Position numbers and translations under genes: made by a program. This document shows positions 45,270 to 56,010 of a stretch of 64,000 nucleotides of DNA, one piece after another; positions within the stretch are counted from its first letter, which is position 1; every line of letters begins with the position of its first letter. The DNA comes from Channallabes apus (taxonomy: Eukaryota; Chordata; Actinopteri; Siluriformes; Clariidae): contig CM060112.1 of NCBI GenBank assembly GCA_030522415.1, positions 8,599,001-8,663,000 of the forward strand. The letters are read 5' to 3'. Under the pieces are notes generated by a model. It did not search any database and was not told the origin of the DNA. It saw only the letters and a list, made by a program, of their open reading frames with translations.

Positions 45270-45604
45270 AAAGTGCATATTTTTTACACTGCTTACATTT
45301 ATCAAGATGTTTTATGTCATTCTTATTGACTTTATATGGACCTGTGTTAAAATAAATCTTTGCCAGTTAAGGGATACTTTTACTAAGCCAAATTATCATT
45401 CAGGGATTACGAATGACCTTTTTTTTTTTTTTTTTAAATCAGGCACACCCAGGTATATGAAAACTGACCTGTTTAGTCATTTTGGGGCTAAAGATATGCT
45501 ATGTACTGTATAAGGCCTATGTAAAAGGCCAATGTTATAAACACCTGGCAATACTAGCAAAAATGCATTTTTACCTAGATTTGGTCTATTTTACTTTTGA
45601 AATA
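45270..45604. other. unassigned sequence
   Basis: AT-rich, with a 16-base T run at about 45420-45435; nothing recognisable. Confidence 0.5.
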
Positions 45605-45978
45605 ACTTCCACTCTTTTGAAAATAATTCTCAATAGATTTTGAAACATGGCTGTTGGGATTTTAACCTATTAAGAGCCTCAAGATGCACAGTAAGCATTC
45701 CAGTTCATCCCAGGGGGGTTCAGTGGGGTTTGGGTCAGTGTTCTGTGATAATTTCCTCCAAACCTGGCAAACTTTGTCTTTACAGAGCTGTGTAAAATTG
45801 GCATTGCAATGCTCGAACAGGTTTGGGCTTCTTAGTTCTAGTGATAGGATATTGTAATGCTACAGCACACAACAACGTTCTTCACCCATGCTTCAAACTT
45901 AGTGGTATCAGTTTGGAGAAGTACCACATATGAGTGTGATGGTCAGGTGTCACATAGCTTCGACCATGTAGTGTATAC
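45605..45978 (-). mobile_element. Tc1-like transposon fragment
   Basis: The plus strand shows non-coding-strand Tc1 words such as CCAGTTCATCCCAGGGGGGT and CAGTGGGGTTTGGGTCAGTG, and ends GACCATGTAGTGTA, a terminal sequence typical of a fish Tc1 family. Frames are fully decayed. Confidence 0.55.
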
Positions 45979-46087
45979 AGTAAATGGGAAATAATGTTAC
46001 GCACACTTTTGTTACATTGGGGTGAGTGTGCAAACATAACCTGTACCATGAAAACATTTAGTCGAAGAGAATAATGATCATGAACTT

Positions 46088-46606
46088 TTTACACAGATTA
46101 GCCATAATGTTAAAAACATTAACATTATAACAACCTCAAGTTTAGTCTTTGGCTTTGCAAGACCTCAGGGATGTGCTGTGGTTTCTGGCACCAGGAGTTT
46201 GGCAGTGGATCCTTTCGGTGCTGTATGTTGCAGAGTGGGCCCCTGTGGACCAGATTTGTTTGTATGGTGCATCTCATGGGTGCTCAATCAGAGTAGAATC
46301 TGGGAAATTTGCAGGTTTGAGTAGCTTTGGCCTTGGGCTCTTTGTCTGCTGATCCCGTTTTGTGTCAGGCTGTGGTGCATTCTGTGTTCTGATGTCTTTC
46401 CATTGTGGCCAGCATTGACTTTTTTTGCTGCATTGGCTTTTCTGTAGAATCGGACCAGACAGACTGGCCTTTTCTTAACAGGCATGGATGAGCCTTCCAA
46501 CTGGATGAGCCTTCCAGTTTACTGATACATGATGATACTAATGATAATTTGTGTTATTGTGTTCATTTTATGTGGTGTTAATGCTATGGCTGACCAGTGT
46601 ACTCAG
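46088..46606. mobile_element. non-autonomous Tc1-like element with inverted ends
   Basis: The left end GATTAGCCATAATGTTA and right end ATGCTATGGCTGACCAGTGT are inverted copies of the same motif. The inside shares the family words of 37245-37805 (GTGTTCTGATGTCTTTCCAT, TCGGACCAGACAGACTGGCC). No transposase frame is present. Confidence 0.7.
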
Positions 46607-47500
46607 TAAATTATATATTTAAAAAAAATCTGAAATTGTAAAAGGAAAAAAAAGAAAAGAAAAAACAAGAAAGAAAAAACCCCTGCATCTTGTGAAATAG
46701 ACTGTTATGGTCTCATTCTATCATATATGTACCCTCTGCACCATTCTCTATATTCTTCTATTTCCATTTCCTTACGGTAAAGAGAAGAGGAGAGCATAAT
46801 AACCATACCGAAAAGATAGAAGTAAAACATCCTCTTTGCAGTATTCTACAGCAGAGCTCCCAGTGCAATTAAAACAGCCCTTCCCCAACCTCTCTCTTCT
46901 CAAAGATCAATAAATCAAAGCCACGTTTGGCCTGAAACTCCACAGCCTAGTTAGTAAAGACCTCCACAACCTGAAGCTTGACTGAAGCTCAAAATTATTT
47001 TCTTTTAACATTTTTATAGAAAGTCTAAATGGCAGCTAATTTCTGTTGGAACCACTTTAAGTCCAGTCAGCTGGATTTATTACAACAAGACATTCATGAG
47101 GACTATTAGGGTCCAAGAATCAGTGAGTGTATGTGTGTGTCTGTGTGAGTCTGTGTGTGTCTGCATTCAGGAGAGGTCATGTATTCAGGGCATGGAGTGA
47201 CTATTCAAAGTGAGAGGAAAAGTTAATAGATGCTTAGATGCATTACGCTTGGCTGTGGAGATTTTGTTAAGATTTCTTTAAAAAAAATTTTTATTTTGCT
47301 ATGAACTTCAGACATATTTGCTTAAGAGGTTGTAAAGTTCTGGTTTAAAATAGATTTTTTTATTTTTAAAATGTAAATTAAATCATAATCATGTGAGTTT
47401 TGATATCAAGTGAGTTTAATGCCGTGTTGGTACACTGACCTACTTAACTCATTAACTCTGACACACTGGCTTTAATAAATGCCAATATTTCAAATTGTGG
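46607..47500. other. unassigned AT-rich sequence
   Basis: An A-rich tract lies at 46620-46680 and a GT-rich stretch at 47128-47160. No gene is supported. Confidence 0.55.
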
Positions 47501-47504
47501 CACA

Positions 47505-47722
47505 TTCACTTCAAGAGCGGAAGAACATCATTGAATGAAGATCAGAGATCAGGAAGACGAGTTCAATCCCCGAAAATGTCGAAACCATTATGCAACTTAT
47601 GCATGATGATTGTCTGAGAACAATTCACAACATTACTGCCATTGTTGGTGTGTCATACGTAACAGTCTAGCTGATCCTTACATTTCATTTGAAAATGTGT
47701 CTTGTTGCTGCTACGTTTGTCC
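47505..47722 (+). pseudogene. mariner-like transposase N-terminal fragment
   Basis: Read across frameshifts, the plus strand gives FKSGRTSLNEDQRSGRR, then ETIMQLMHDDCLRTIHNITA and IVGVSYVTV, and ILTFHLKMCLVAATFV. This is the helix-turn-helix region of a mariner-type transposase, which binds the element's ends. It breaks off where a Tc1-like fragment of opposite orientation begins. Confidence 0.6.
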
Positions 47723-47724
47723 AC

Positions 47725-48005
47725 AGTTTTCAGGTCTTGCCACAGAGTCAAAATTTTAGGTCTGGACTTTGACTGAGCCATTCTAACACATGAACATGCT
47801 TTGATCTCAACCATTACATCATAGCTCTGGCTGTATATTTAGGGTTGTTGTCCTGCTGAATAGTGAAACTCGTCCCCAGTCTCAAGTCTCTTTTATTTAT
47901 TTTATTTTGCAGACACTAACAGATTTTCTTCTAAGATTGGCCTGTATTTAGCTCCATTAATCTTTCCTTACTCTGACCAGATCCCTTGTTCCTGATGAAG
48001 AAAAG
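47725..48005 (-). mobile_element. Tc1-like transposon fragment
   Basis: Non-coding-strand Tc1 words run in order: TTAGGTCTGGACTTTGACTG, CCATTCTAACACATGAACAT, TTTAGGGTTGTTGTCCTGCT, AGATTTTCTTCTAAGATTGG and TTGTTCCTGATGAAGAAAAG. They correspond to the catalytic domain read on the minus strand. Confidence 0.7.
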
Positions 48006-48496
48006 CAGCCCTATGTACAGGACAAAGCACTATCAAAACAGTACTCAAAGAGAGAGAGAAGAAAAAATAATTGTAATGGATTGGCACCCCACCTGGACCA
48101 CGCCCCGTGCCCTCAGTCCCCTGGGGTAAACGATACACGTACTGTAGAGAATGAGTGAGAGTTTGTTTGATGAAGTAGATTTTGCTGTTAAGGATGGATT
48201 CTTTTTTAATTTGTTATTATTATTATTTCTTGCACAGTGCTGTATGAGTTGTAATGGTTTTGACGCATATGCATATACAGCACAACAAACACAGACACGA
48301 TGTGAGGAAAAAGGATATATTTTATTTCGAAAAAATGGGAAAGGCGGTTTCTTCGTGGGCACTCTTTTTCCTGATGACCTAGTGCGGCCTCTGGTGGGAG
48401 ACACTTTGGTGTCCGATGTCTGGGCCGCTTTCCCGGGCAGGAACAGGGAATGCACAGCGGCTTTTTCTCTCTTTGGTGGCAGGATCTCAAAGGCCT

Positions 48497-48616
48497 TGTC
48501 ATGAACTGTGGGAGTGTGTCGTCGTGTGCATGGCATAATGCAGGAGGCAAGCTGGCGGTTCAATACTAATGTTTATTTAAGTAAAACATACAAAAAAAAA
48601 CATAAGCTCTTCTCTG
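48497..48616 (-). repeat. LTR 3'-end segment A (unrecognised LTR family)
   Basis: Read on the minus strand this 120 bp segment contains CTTAAATAAACATTAGTATT, GAACCGCCAGCTTGCCTCC and ends TTCATGACA. It matches 49565-49683 on the plus strand almost base for base, and the ends of the LTR-like segments at 57664-57960 and 60571-60815 more distantly. The proline-rich ORF runs directly into it and stops at its TAA. Confidence 0.75.
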
Positions 48617-49370
48617 ATGCTGGAGCATAGCTCGACAGCAGTGGCGGAGCTGGAGTGTAGCTCGACGGCGGCTGCGGAGCTGGAGCATAGCTCGACGGCG
48701 GCTGCGGAGCTGGAGCGTAGCTCGACGGCGGCTGCGGAGCTGGAGCGTAGCTCGGCGCTGGCACGCCGTCCTCGAAGCCAGGAGGCCGCGGAAGGACGAT
48801 GCTCTCCAACGATAGAGCGACAGCGATGCTCGGCGGAGGTTGAGGAGCTCGCTCACTGTCCAGTGCAGGCGCGTAATCCCGCGCGTCAAGCACAGGAGGC
48901 GGCGGAAGAGAGCACGCGTCATTCTCGCTGCTCAGCGCCGGCGCGTATTCCTCCGCGTCGAGCACTGGAGGTGGCGAAAGAGGGAACGCGTTGTACTCGT
49001 TGTTCAGCGATGGCGCGTAGTCCTCGATGTCGGGCACAGGCAGTGGCGGGATGGGGAGCGCGTCATCCAGATCCGAGAGCGGAGAAACATCCGGATCTAC
49101 AGTCTGGTTCTCCCGAATCTGGACGAGCAGCTGCTGGAGCTGCACCACCTGCTCCCGCAGGTCCTGAATGCGCTCCGCGTTGTGCTCCGCCCACTGCCTG
49201 TAGACCTTTCCTGTCTCCTCCTCGGCTGCCACACCTCTCCACGGTGTGCGCCGGATGGCGAGCCTGCAGCCCTCCCAGCTCTGCCGTGCTTCTCTCTCCC
49301 TCCGCTGCTCGCTGCTCTCCAGCAAGGCCTCCTGCTCTTTGAGCAAGCTGTACTCCCAGCTCTTGTACAT
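48573..49370 (-). CDS. proline-rich, coiled-coil ORF of an unrecognised LTR family
   Basis: The 265-residue frame is fully open. The N-terminal third is charged (ALLESSEQRREREARQSWEG, then CRLAIRRTPWRGVAA) and leads into YRQWAEHNAERIQDLREQVV, a heptad-like stretch that could form a coiled coil. Then come three imperfect repeats of about 24 residues with P-PVLDAEEYAPALSSEN-like sequence, and four to five 10-residue PPSSYAPAPQ repeats. The last residues (EKSLCFFLYVLLK) come from LTR segment A. Upstream sequence related to the start of the homologous ORF at 57984 continues to about 49475, but the ATG there is replaced, so the Met at 49370 may not be original. The role is unknown; gag-like is possible from its place after an LTR in the second copy. 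Confidence 0.55.
   Translation of the reverse strand: MYKSWEYSLLKEQEALLESSEQRREREARQSWEGCRLAIRRTPWRGVAAEEETGKVYRQWAEHNAERIQDLREQVVQLQQLLVQIRENQTVDPDVSPLSDLDDALPIPPLPVPDIEDYAPSLNNEYNAFPLSPPPVLDAEEYAPALSSENDACSLPPPPVLDARDYAPALDSERAPQPPPSIAVALSLESIVLPRPPGFEDGVPAPSYAPAPQPPSSYAPAPQPPSSYAPAPQPPSSYTPAPPLLSSYAPASEKSLCFFLYVLLK
48618..48750. repeat. 30-bp tandem repeat inside the proline-rich ORF
   Basis: Four units of a 30-base repeat (from 48631, core GGCTGCGGAGCTGGAGC) plus a partial one encode the decapeptide repeat. The second to fourth units are almost identical, so the array has been recently homogenised. Confidence 0.9.
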
Positions 49371-49564
49371 CTCTCGCTGTCCTCCAGTCAGTCCGCCAGC
49401 TCGTTTGAGATGGTAACTGCTCCCCCCCCAAAAAATTCGTCTAGGGGGAAGCCCTCCGCTAAGCCACTGTTTAGGTGTTGCATTAATCGTTGTAGGGTTG
49501 TGTTGGGGTTAGTTTATTTAAGTATTTAAGAGTTTATAAGCATATAAAGAGTTCAAGGTGCTCT

Positions 49565-49683
49565 CAGAGAAGAGCTTATGTTTTGTTTTGTAAGTTTACT
49601 TAAATAAACATAATTATTGAACCGCCGGCTCGCCTCCTGCATTATGCCACGCACATGCCGACATACACACGCAGATCATGACA
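49565..49683 (+). repeat. LTR 3'-end segment B, inverted relative to A
   Basis: CAGAGAAGAGCTTATGTTTT at the start and GATCATGACA at the end match segment A in opposite orientation. Together they flank the ORF as inverted repeats about 950 bp apart. Confidence 0.75.
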
Positions 49684-49689
49684 GGCCTA

Positions 49690-50305
49690 AACAACTGCCA
49701 TTTTCAGCAGCCCCGCCCCTTTGCACACCTGCAGAAGGGGAGGCCACCTACCTAGTGAGCCTAGAGTGAGGAGCAACAGCAGATTGAGGTGCACGCCCAT
49801 CACAGGCACACACAGTGACAGAATGTAAGAGTTTCATTCCAACATCACTCCTGTAGGAGTAGAAATCTATTTAATCCTGATTTACTTTGCACTGACTGTT
49901 CCATTATGTCGAGGTAGACATGCTTTATCTATCGTTGTTTGAGTCAGGGGAAATCATGCATATTTTAATTGTTTTTCTCCACTTTTTGAAAAGCATCTGA
50001 GGATCTTTATAAATGAGGTTGATGCATTAGCACACATAAAAACCCAGAACAGAATAATTATTCTTATCATGTCATGTTCTGCAGTGTGCTAAGGTTTATC
50101 CAGTTCTATGATAAAGATTTCATTATTTTCTCAAATGATGATGTCTTTAACTCTGACATTAGATTAGTTTACACAACTACTCCCACAATAAATATGTCAC
50201 TTTCATAAAATAAATGTACAAAGACATGGACTGAGTAAACAGATGAATAGATTAATTTATAATATTTAATATGTATTATGCCAACATGTTTGGAACTGAT
50301 TAAAT
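49690..50305. other. unassigned sequence
   Basis: I see no gene or repeat I can name here. Confidence 0.5.
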
Positions 50306-50309
50306 TTCA

Positions 50310-51712
50310 AATTCAAATTTTATTTGACACATACACAGTCATACACAGTACAATATCCAATGAAATGCTTATAGACCTTAAAAAATATAAGCTTATACAT
50401 AAGAAATAAATATGAATAAAAAGAAATACGAAAGAAAATAAATTTAACTAGTAAAATATACTGTACAAATAAGGGCATAATAAAAATCTTACAAAATATA
50501 GAAGAAAAAAAATTAAATTTTGAAAAAATTTGGAAGTGAATATGGGTGTGCAAATATGCATAAAAAGTGACTTATTGAAGTGTCTTATTAAAGTGTCTTG
50601 TGCAATGGTCCAGAAATGAAAATATAAATATATAGTGCAACTGTGTATGAATGCGTCCATAGTGTCCATGATTGTCCAGTCAATGTTGGGAGTTTAAAAC
50701 GATGTTATTAGTCCTGTGTGGTGGTGTGATTGAGAGACCTTATCGCCTGCGGGAAGAAGCTCCTCCTAAGTCTCTCTGTATTGACCTTCAGGGAGCGGAA
50801 TCGCTTCACAGACCGCAACAGAGAGAACAGTCCATTGTTGGGATGGGTGAGGTCCTTCACGATCTTCCTGGCCTTGGTCCAGCACCGCTTGCTGTAGATT
50901 GAGTGCAGGTCAGGGAGCTCGGTGCGGATGATGTGCTCAGCTGATCGCACCACCCTCTGTAGAGCTCGTCTGTCCTGCATGGTGCTGTTTCCAAACCAGG
51001 TGGTGATGTTTCCCGTCAGTATGCTCTCTATGGTGCAGGAGTAGAAATTCCTGAGCACCTTAGAGTGCAGTCTGGAGTCTCTCAACATGAGGTGGTAGAG
51101 ACACGGGCCTTTTTCACCACGGTGTTGATGTGACAGGACCATGATACTGTAGGTCCTGCGTGATGTGAACACCGAGTTATCGGAAGCTGTCCACTCTCTC
51201 CACTGGGCTCCTTTTGATGACTGGTGTCTGGTCGTTCCTCTCCTGCTTTGTACTAAAGTCCACTATCAGCTCCTTTGTCTTCCTGATGTTCAGGACGAGA
51301 TTGTTCCTCTGGCACCAGTTCACCAGATTTCCAACCTCCTCTGGTAGGGTGTTTCATCGATGTTGATGATCAGGCCTACCACGACAGTGTCGTCAGCAAA
51401 CTTGATGACGGCGGTGGAGTTGGTAGTGGCCACTCAGTCGTAGGTGTACAAAGAGTACAACAGGGGGCTCAGAACACAACCCAGGGGGGCTCCAGTGCTG
51501 AGAGTGATGGAGGCTGAGACATGTCTGCCTATCCTTACTGCCTATGATCTGCCAGTTAGGAAGTTGGACATCCACTGACACAGAGATGAGCTGAGTCCCA
51601 GGTGCTCCAGCTTGGTGGTGAGTGTGGAGGGAATTATGGTATTAAATGCTGAGCTGTAGTCAATGAAGAGCATGTTAACAAGAGGAGCCCTTTCCTAGTG
51701 TCCAGGTGAGTG
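50310..51712 (-). pseudogene. L2-type LINE, 5'-truncated second copy
   Basis: On the minus strand the RT starts near [20 protein letters not shown], continues through [29 protein letters not shown] and [12 protein letters not shown], then the thumb and the C-terminal region SKVLRNFYSCTIESILTGN to FFPQAIRSLNH. The final 115 residues are open (to 50708). Before them are several stops and frameshifts. The 3' UTR ends in ATTTGAATTTGAATT at about 50310. It belongs to the same subfamily as 2335-3607 but starts earlier and is more damaged in the palm region. Confidence 0.85.
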
Positions 51713-51719
51713 AGTGATG

Positions 51720-51885
51720 TATTGTTTAAGTCTATTTTATTAATAAGTGTATATTTTATTGTAAATAAAATTGTGTATATTTATTGTGTATATTTATTTT
51801 ATTTTATATGTTATGAAAAAAAAATTATGAGAAATAAAGAAAATGTGACTTGTAAAGTTATACGAAACACCTTAGTGGTGCAGCT
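51720..51885. other. AT-rich spacer between two LINE copies
   Basis: The sequence is AT-rich without recognisable features and separates the L2 copy from the R4-type LINE end. Confidence 0.5.
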
Positions 51886-51889
51886 TGGA

Positions 51890-53325
51890 CACATCCTCAG
51901 TGATGAACCCATAGTCACAGGGTGTTTGGGGTCTTAGATCATCAGACACCCTCACCTGAGCGACCCAGCTGGGGATGATCAAACCCCGACTTGTGTCCAA
52001 GCAGCGCACTAAGCCATACATCGCCCCTTTTGATCCACAGCCACCTAGAGGCTTTCTCCGCTGCCTCACAGTCAGTTTCTGGTGTCTTTCCTTTCTTGAG
52101 CACCTTTGATTCCAAGCAGCCTGAGTGCTCGGTGCAGGCTCTGTCCTGGGAATCCTCTGCAGCCAACCTCAATTGGCTCACAGCGGGCCCACCACCCCTT
52201 CCGCCTGCAGTCCTCCACTAGTTCCAGATACCTCCCCTTTTTCCGCCCAAAAGCTTCCGCAATCCGGTCTTCCCAGGGGACTGTGAGTTCCAGTAGCACC
52301 ACTTGCTTTGTACTCTCCGATTTTAGGACCATGTCTGGCCTCAGTGTTGTGCTGGTAATGTGGTCTGGAAACTTCAGATGCCTCCCCAGGTCCACCTTCC
52401 GCTGCTGTAGATAGCAGACCAGCTGGGACCTTTGGCTGTAACTGAGGCTTCTCCCCGGCCCTGACGAAAACAATATTTGGCCTTACTAGGGACTGGTGCT
52501 TGCTTTGCTGGATTCCGGTACAGATGGTATCAGCTACTGCCTTCAGCACCAGGTCGTGACGCCATCGGTACCTCCCCTCTCCCAGTGCTTTCGGGCAGCA
52601 GCTCAAGATGTGCTCTAGCGACCCTCTTGCAGGGCACAAAGGACAAGATGGTGCTTCCACTAGCCCCCAGCAATGCAAATTGGCTGGGCTCGGTAGGACA
52701 TCATACACTGACTGGATCAGAAACTTGCGTCTTGCTGGCTCTGACCTCCAAAGTTCTGACCAGGTGATTTTCCAAGTCTGTTCATGTTCCCAATTGGTCC
52801 ACCCTCCCTGCTGACGCATAGCCACCATTTTACTACGCCGCTCCTCTTCCACTTCTGATCAGACCTCGCACTGAATCATCTGCCGTCTGTCCCTCCCCTG
52901 CACTCTGTCATAGCGCGGCATATTATGATAGCCGAGTCCTGCTCGCCCAACCGCCACAGACCCTACTAGCACACCATGCCGCAACCTTGACTCTGCCAGC
53001 CGGACTGCCTCCTGCGCCCTCCACTTCCTTCCAGTCCTGACCTCTATGCCTGCAGAGGAGACTCTGGTGTCGGATGAGTTTCTGTACAGTAACACCTCCC
53101 TAGCTCTTGCTACTTTGAATTCCTCTGTAAGGCCTGAGAACGGGAACTGGAGTTTGTTGGTGTCCCCATACAGGGCAATGCAGCTCAGGCTCTTCGGCAG
53201 GCCCAGCCACCTGCACAGGAACTGGCTGATGCTTCTCTCCAGGGTCTCCACCATTGTTATTGGGACCTGGTACTTCAACAGTGGCCACAAAAGCCTTGGC
53301 AGAATGCCATGCTGATATATCCATG
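51890..53325 (-). pseudogene. R4/Rex6-type LINE C-terminus: CCHC finger and restriction-like endonuclease
   Basis: On the minus strand the frame begins with GILPRLLWPLLKYQVPITMV and RWLGLPKSLSCIALYG, then AGIEVRTGRKWRAQEAVRLA. A TGA (52859-52861) interrupts before EEERRSKMVAMRQQG. YDVLPSPANLHCWG leads to a CCHC finger (CPLCPARGSLEHILSCCPKA) and GEGRYRWRHDLVLKAV. After a frameshift near 52400 the endonuclease follows: KFPDHITSTTLRPDMVL and VVLLELTVPWED (PD...E core). It then reads EPIEVGCRGFPGQSL and, after a second frameshift near 52090, AAEKASRWLWIKRGDVW. Elements of this clade cut their target with this enzyme. The RT itself is truncated away at 53325. Confidence 0.8.
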
Positions 53326-53389
53326 CTTTAAAACCATTTGCTCTATCAAATAAGATTCAGATGTTGTAATTACAGACCTCCCCCCATTT

Positions 53390-53394
<5 letters not shown>

Positions 53395-53449
<55 letters not shown>

Positions 53450-53475
53450 TCGTGCGTGCGTGCGTGTGTGTGTGA
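53395..53475. repeat. (GT)n and (GTGC)n microsatellite
   Basis: About 52 bases of GT followed by GTGC/GTTC units. Confidence 0.95.
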
Positions 53476-53479
53476 GAGA

Positions 53480-54228
53480 GTCCTTGACATTAAAAGGGAC
53501 ACTTGATACTTTTCTTAGACAGCATTAGGCAAGGGGAAAACTAAATCTATTTTTGCCTATTATATTGTGCCTGCCCCACTGTTTGTTACATTCTTAAATG
53601 ACACAGATGTGACTTTGACATGTCTTTCTTCTTACACAGGGAGAAATAAGTGTATTATCCTTATATTTTGACACCTTTTTTAAATAGATCTTTTACAGGA
53701 AAGCAGTTCCTAAATAGTAAAGTTATCCATCAATAAAATAAACTTAAAAAGTTATCTAAATATCTGCCTCGTTGTCAAACAAACAAATAAACAAAATAAC
53801 CAACATAAAAAGCTGAAGAGAAAAAGATACAATATAGACAAAAAATTATCTCATTTTCCTGTCAGTCTAGCAAATCATATTGACACATGCCACTCATGGG
53901 TGTCTGCAAACTTACATGGATAGGACCTTTCTCTTACCCAGTAATGGTGCATGAGCATCAGTTTAAAAATGCAAGGTAAGATATTTTCACATATCTCAGC
54001 AGAAGCATATGTGATACTGTAGATATATTTTTTTTTGTCAGTTGGCTTTTATTTGTATATAAAAGCATTTTTTCCTTGTTAAAATGTGATGTTTTTAAAT
54101 AAATATTCAATGAACATAAAGATATATTTTACATAAGTTACAGAAAATGTGTGTTGAGTCATGGAACATAGTTTAAAAAAAGAAGAAGAAAAAGAAGAAA
54201 GGAAACGGTATCAGCCAAGAAAATTGCA

Positions 54229-54290
<62 letters not shown>

Positions 54291-55305
54291 TCATGAAACA
54301 TGGCTCCGTTAGGAATCTACAGTTGGCATTGTGTTTGCACTGAGAAGTGATCTATAAAGCAAGAGCACAAACACAATTTTGGAACAAATTGAGTTTGAAA
54401 ATACCACTGCACTGGGAAATTTAGATGTCACACCCCCTGTTGAGCTTTTCCATTTAAATCAGCTCAGGGGCATTCTTTACTGACAATCAATTGAATTCAA
54501 TTTGATTTTTTTATAGTTCTTATAGCACAGCCAAAAATGTGAGAAGAAACATGTTGATGGAATTTGCTGAGTTTCATTCTTGTTTTGTTAAACTGGATCA
54601 TGTGAAAGTCAATAAAGACTCTCGGCTACAACCATACCCTGTGTCTCACAGGTTCTTTAGATGTGCACATACTCAAAAGGAGTCTAGACAAACATTTGTC
54701 AATAGTTCAACTGTGAAAATATTACAGTTTTAGCTTAAGTTGTTTCAAGTCCATATTGCTCAACTGGCTTTACGGAACATTTCCTGCACACTGACCGTGA
54801 AGTTCATCTAAAATGTGAGTATAATGTGAGTATAAAGTGAGTAAATTCTGCAACCCTTGCATTCCAGAGTTCCAAAGTTAAGACTAGTATGAAGCTTCTG
54901 CAGTCCCTCTGAACTAAATTGAGTTGGTGTCTTTCAAACGTACAGTGTATTTACTACAAATGCAACTAATTCCCTGAAAACAGCTTCATCCATTCAGTGG
55001 TTACAAACTTTATGATCATTGTGCAGAGCAGGAAAATGCATCGTGACCAAAGAGAGTTAGAATGTACTTTCTGTATATGCCCCTCAATTTTAATTCAAGA
55101 CAAACTTGAAAAAAAAGTACAACAAAATGATCTCTTAAATTAAGAGGCAAAGTCACATACTGTAGATCATATCACAAGTTCTTAAATGTATTCTGTAAAT
55201 GTGCTAATTTGCTTATATTTGTTATTCCAAGCATGTTATTACAATTATTACATTTACAGTTATTGCAATTGCTTCAATCTCTTTTGTTCTTATACAATGT
55301 GATGA
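53480..55305. other. unassigned sequence with one microsatellite
   Basis: No gene is supported. (GT)n lies at 54232-54287, next to an AG-rich run at 54180-54202. Confidence 0.6.
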
Positions 55306-55309
55306 TGAT

Positions 55310-56010
55310 TTCATGCCCCTTCCCCCTGGAATGGCAGGGTATGTAGGCGTTCAAGGACTATTCCAAGGTCTTGATGACTTCTGCTGGGCTTACAGTACAT
55401 CTAGCTCTAGTGCTTTTCCTGTGGTGAGTAGGTTGTCTATGGCCTTGCTATGCTCCTCCAGGCTTGGCATTTCATCTAGCTCCTTCATGACAGACAAGCC
55501 CTCCACAGATTCCAGTGTGGCATCTGAGGTGGTGATCTCCTTGCCATACAAGTCTAAGGAATGCTCTACCCACCTTTCTGTTTGTTTGTACTACCCACTA
55601 GTCTCTTGGCTATGTGTTGCACTTTACCCCTAACTGCTCTAAACACTTGCAGTGTTGACTATGTTGTCTACCACTTGTGTTCCAAAAATGCTGCATGCTT
55701 TTCTTCAAATACGATGTTGATTTTAGTGGCATTTGCCTCAAACAAGTCCTGAGTCTTCCTGCCAAAGACAGAGCCCCATTTCCTGCCAAAGACGAGAATA
55801 ATGTGCCATGGATCGTGTCCCTGAGATGATCAACATCTTTGCTTTGCATCTTCCCCAAGGGCTTTGCTTGCAGGATGTCATACCGCTCTTGACAAGCATC
55901 TTTGCCTTTCATTGATCCTTTGCAATGCTGGTGTTTATGTGTGGTCTCCAGGGCAGTTTGGCCCAATAAAGTTTCTTGTGCTGACCAGTGAGTTATCTGC
56001 ATCACATCTC
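55310..56010 (-). pseudogene. decayed LINE polyprotein fragment (RTE-like, tentative)
   Basis: Read on the minus strand with frame changes, 55430-55580 gives a LDLYGKEITTSDATLESVEG and LSVMKELDEMPSLEEHSKAI pattern ending IDNLLTTGKA. This is the linker just before the RT domain in RTE- and related LINEs, where a 'W-EHF..L' block precedes 'GKAPG-D'. 55680-55780 gives TQDLFEANATKINIVFEEKH, similar to the segment further upstream in such polyproteins. No catalytic RT motif is present. The segment 56010-56930 continues with similar composition but I could not place it. Confidence 0.4.

Noticed and set aside
48618..48750. Regularly spaced repeats resembling a CRISPR array
   Set aside because: The units are contiguous 30-base tandem repeats without spacers, inside a coding frame of a eukaryotic genome.
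48617..49342. 241-codon plus-strand open frame
   Set aside because: It is antisense to the proline-rich ORF and arises from its GC-rich repeats. The minus frame is the one supported by the related ORF at 57984.
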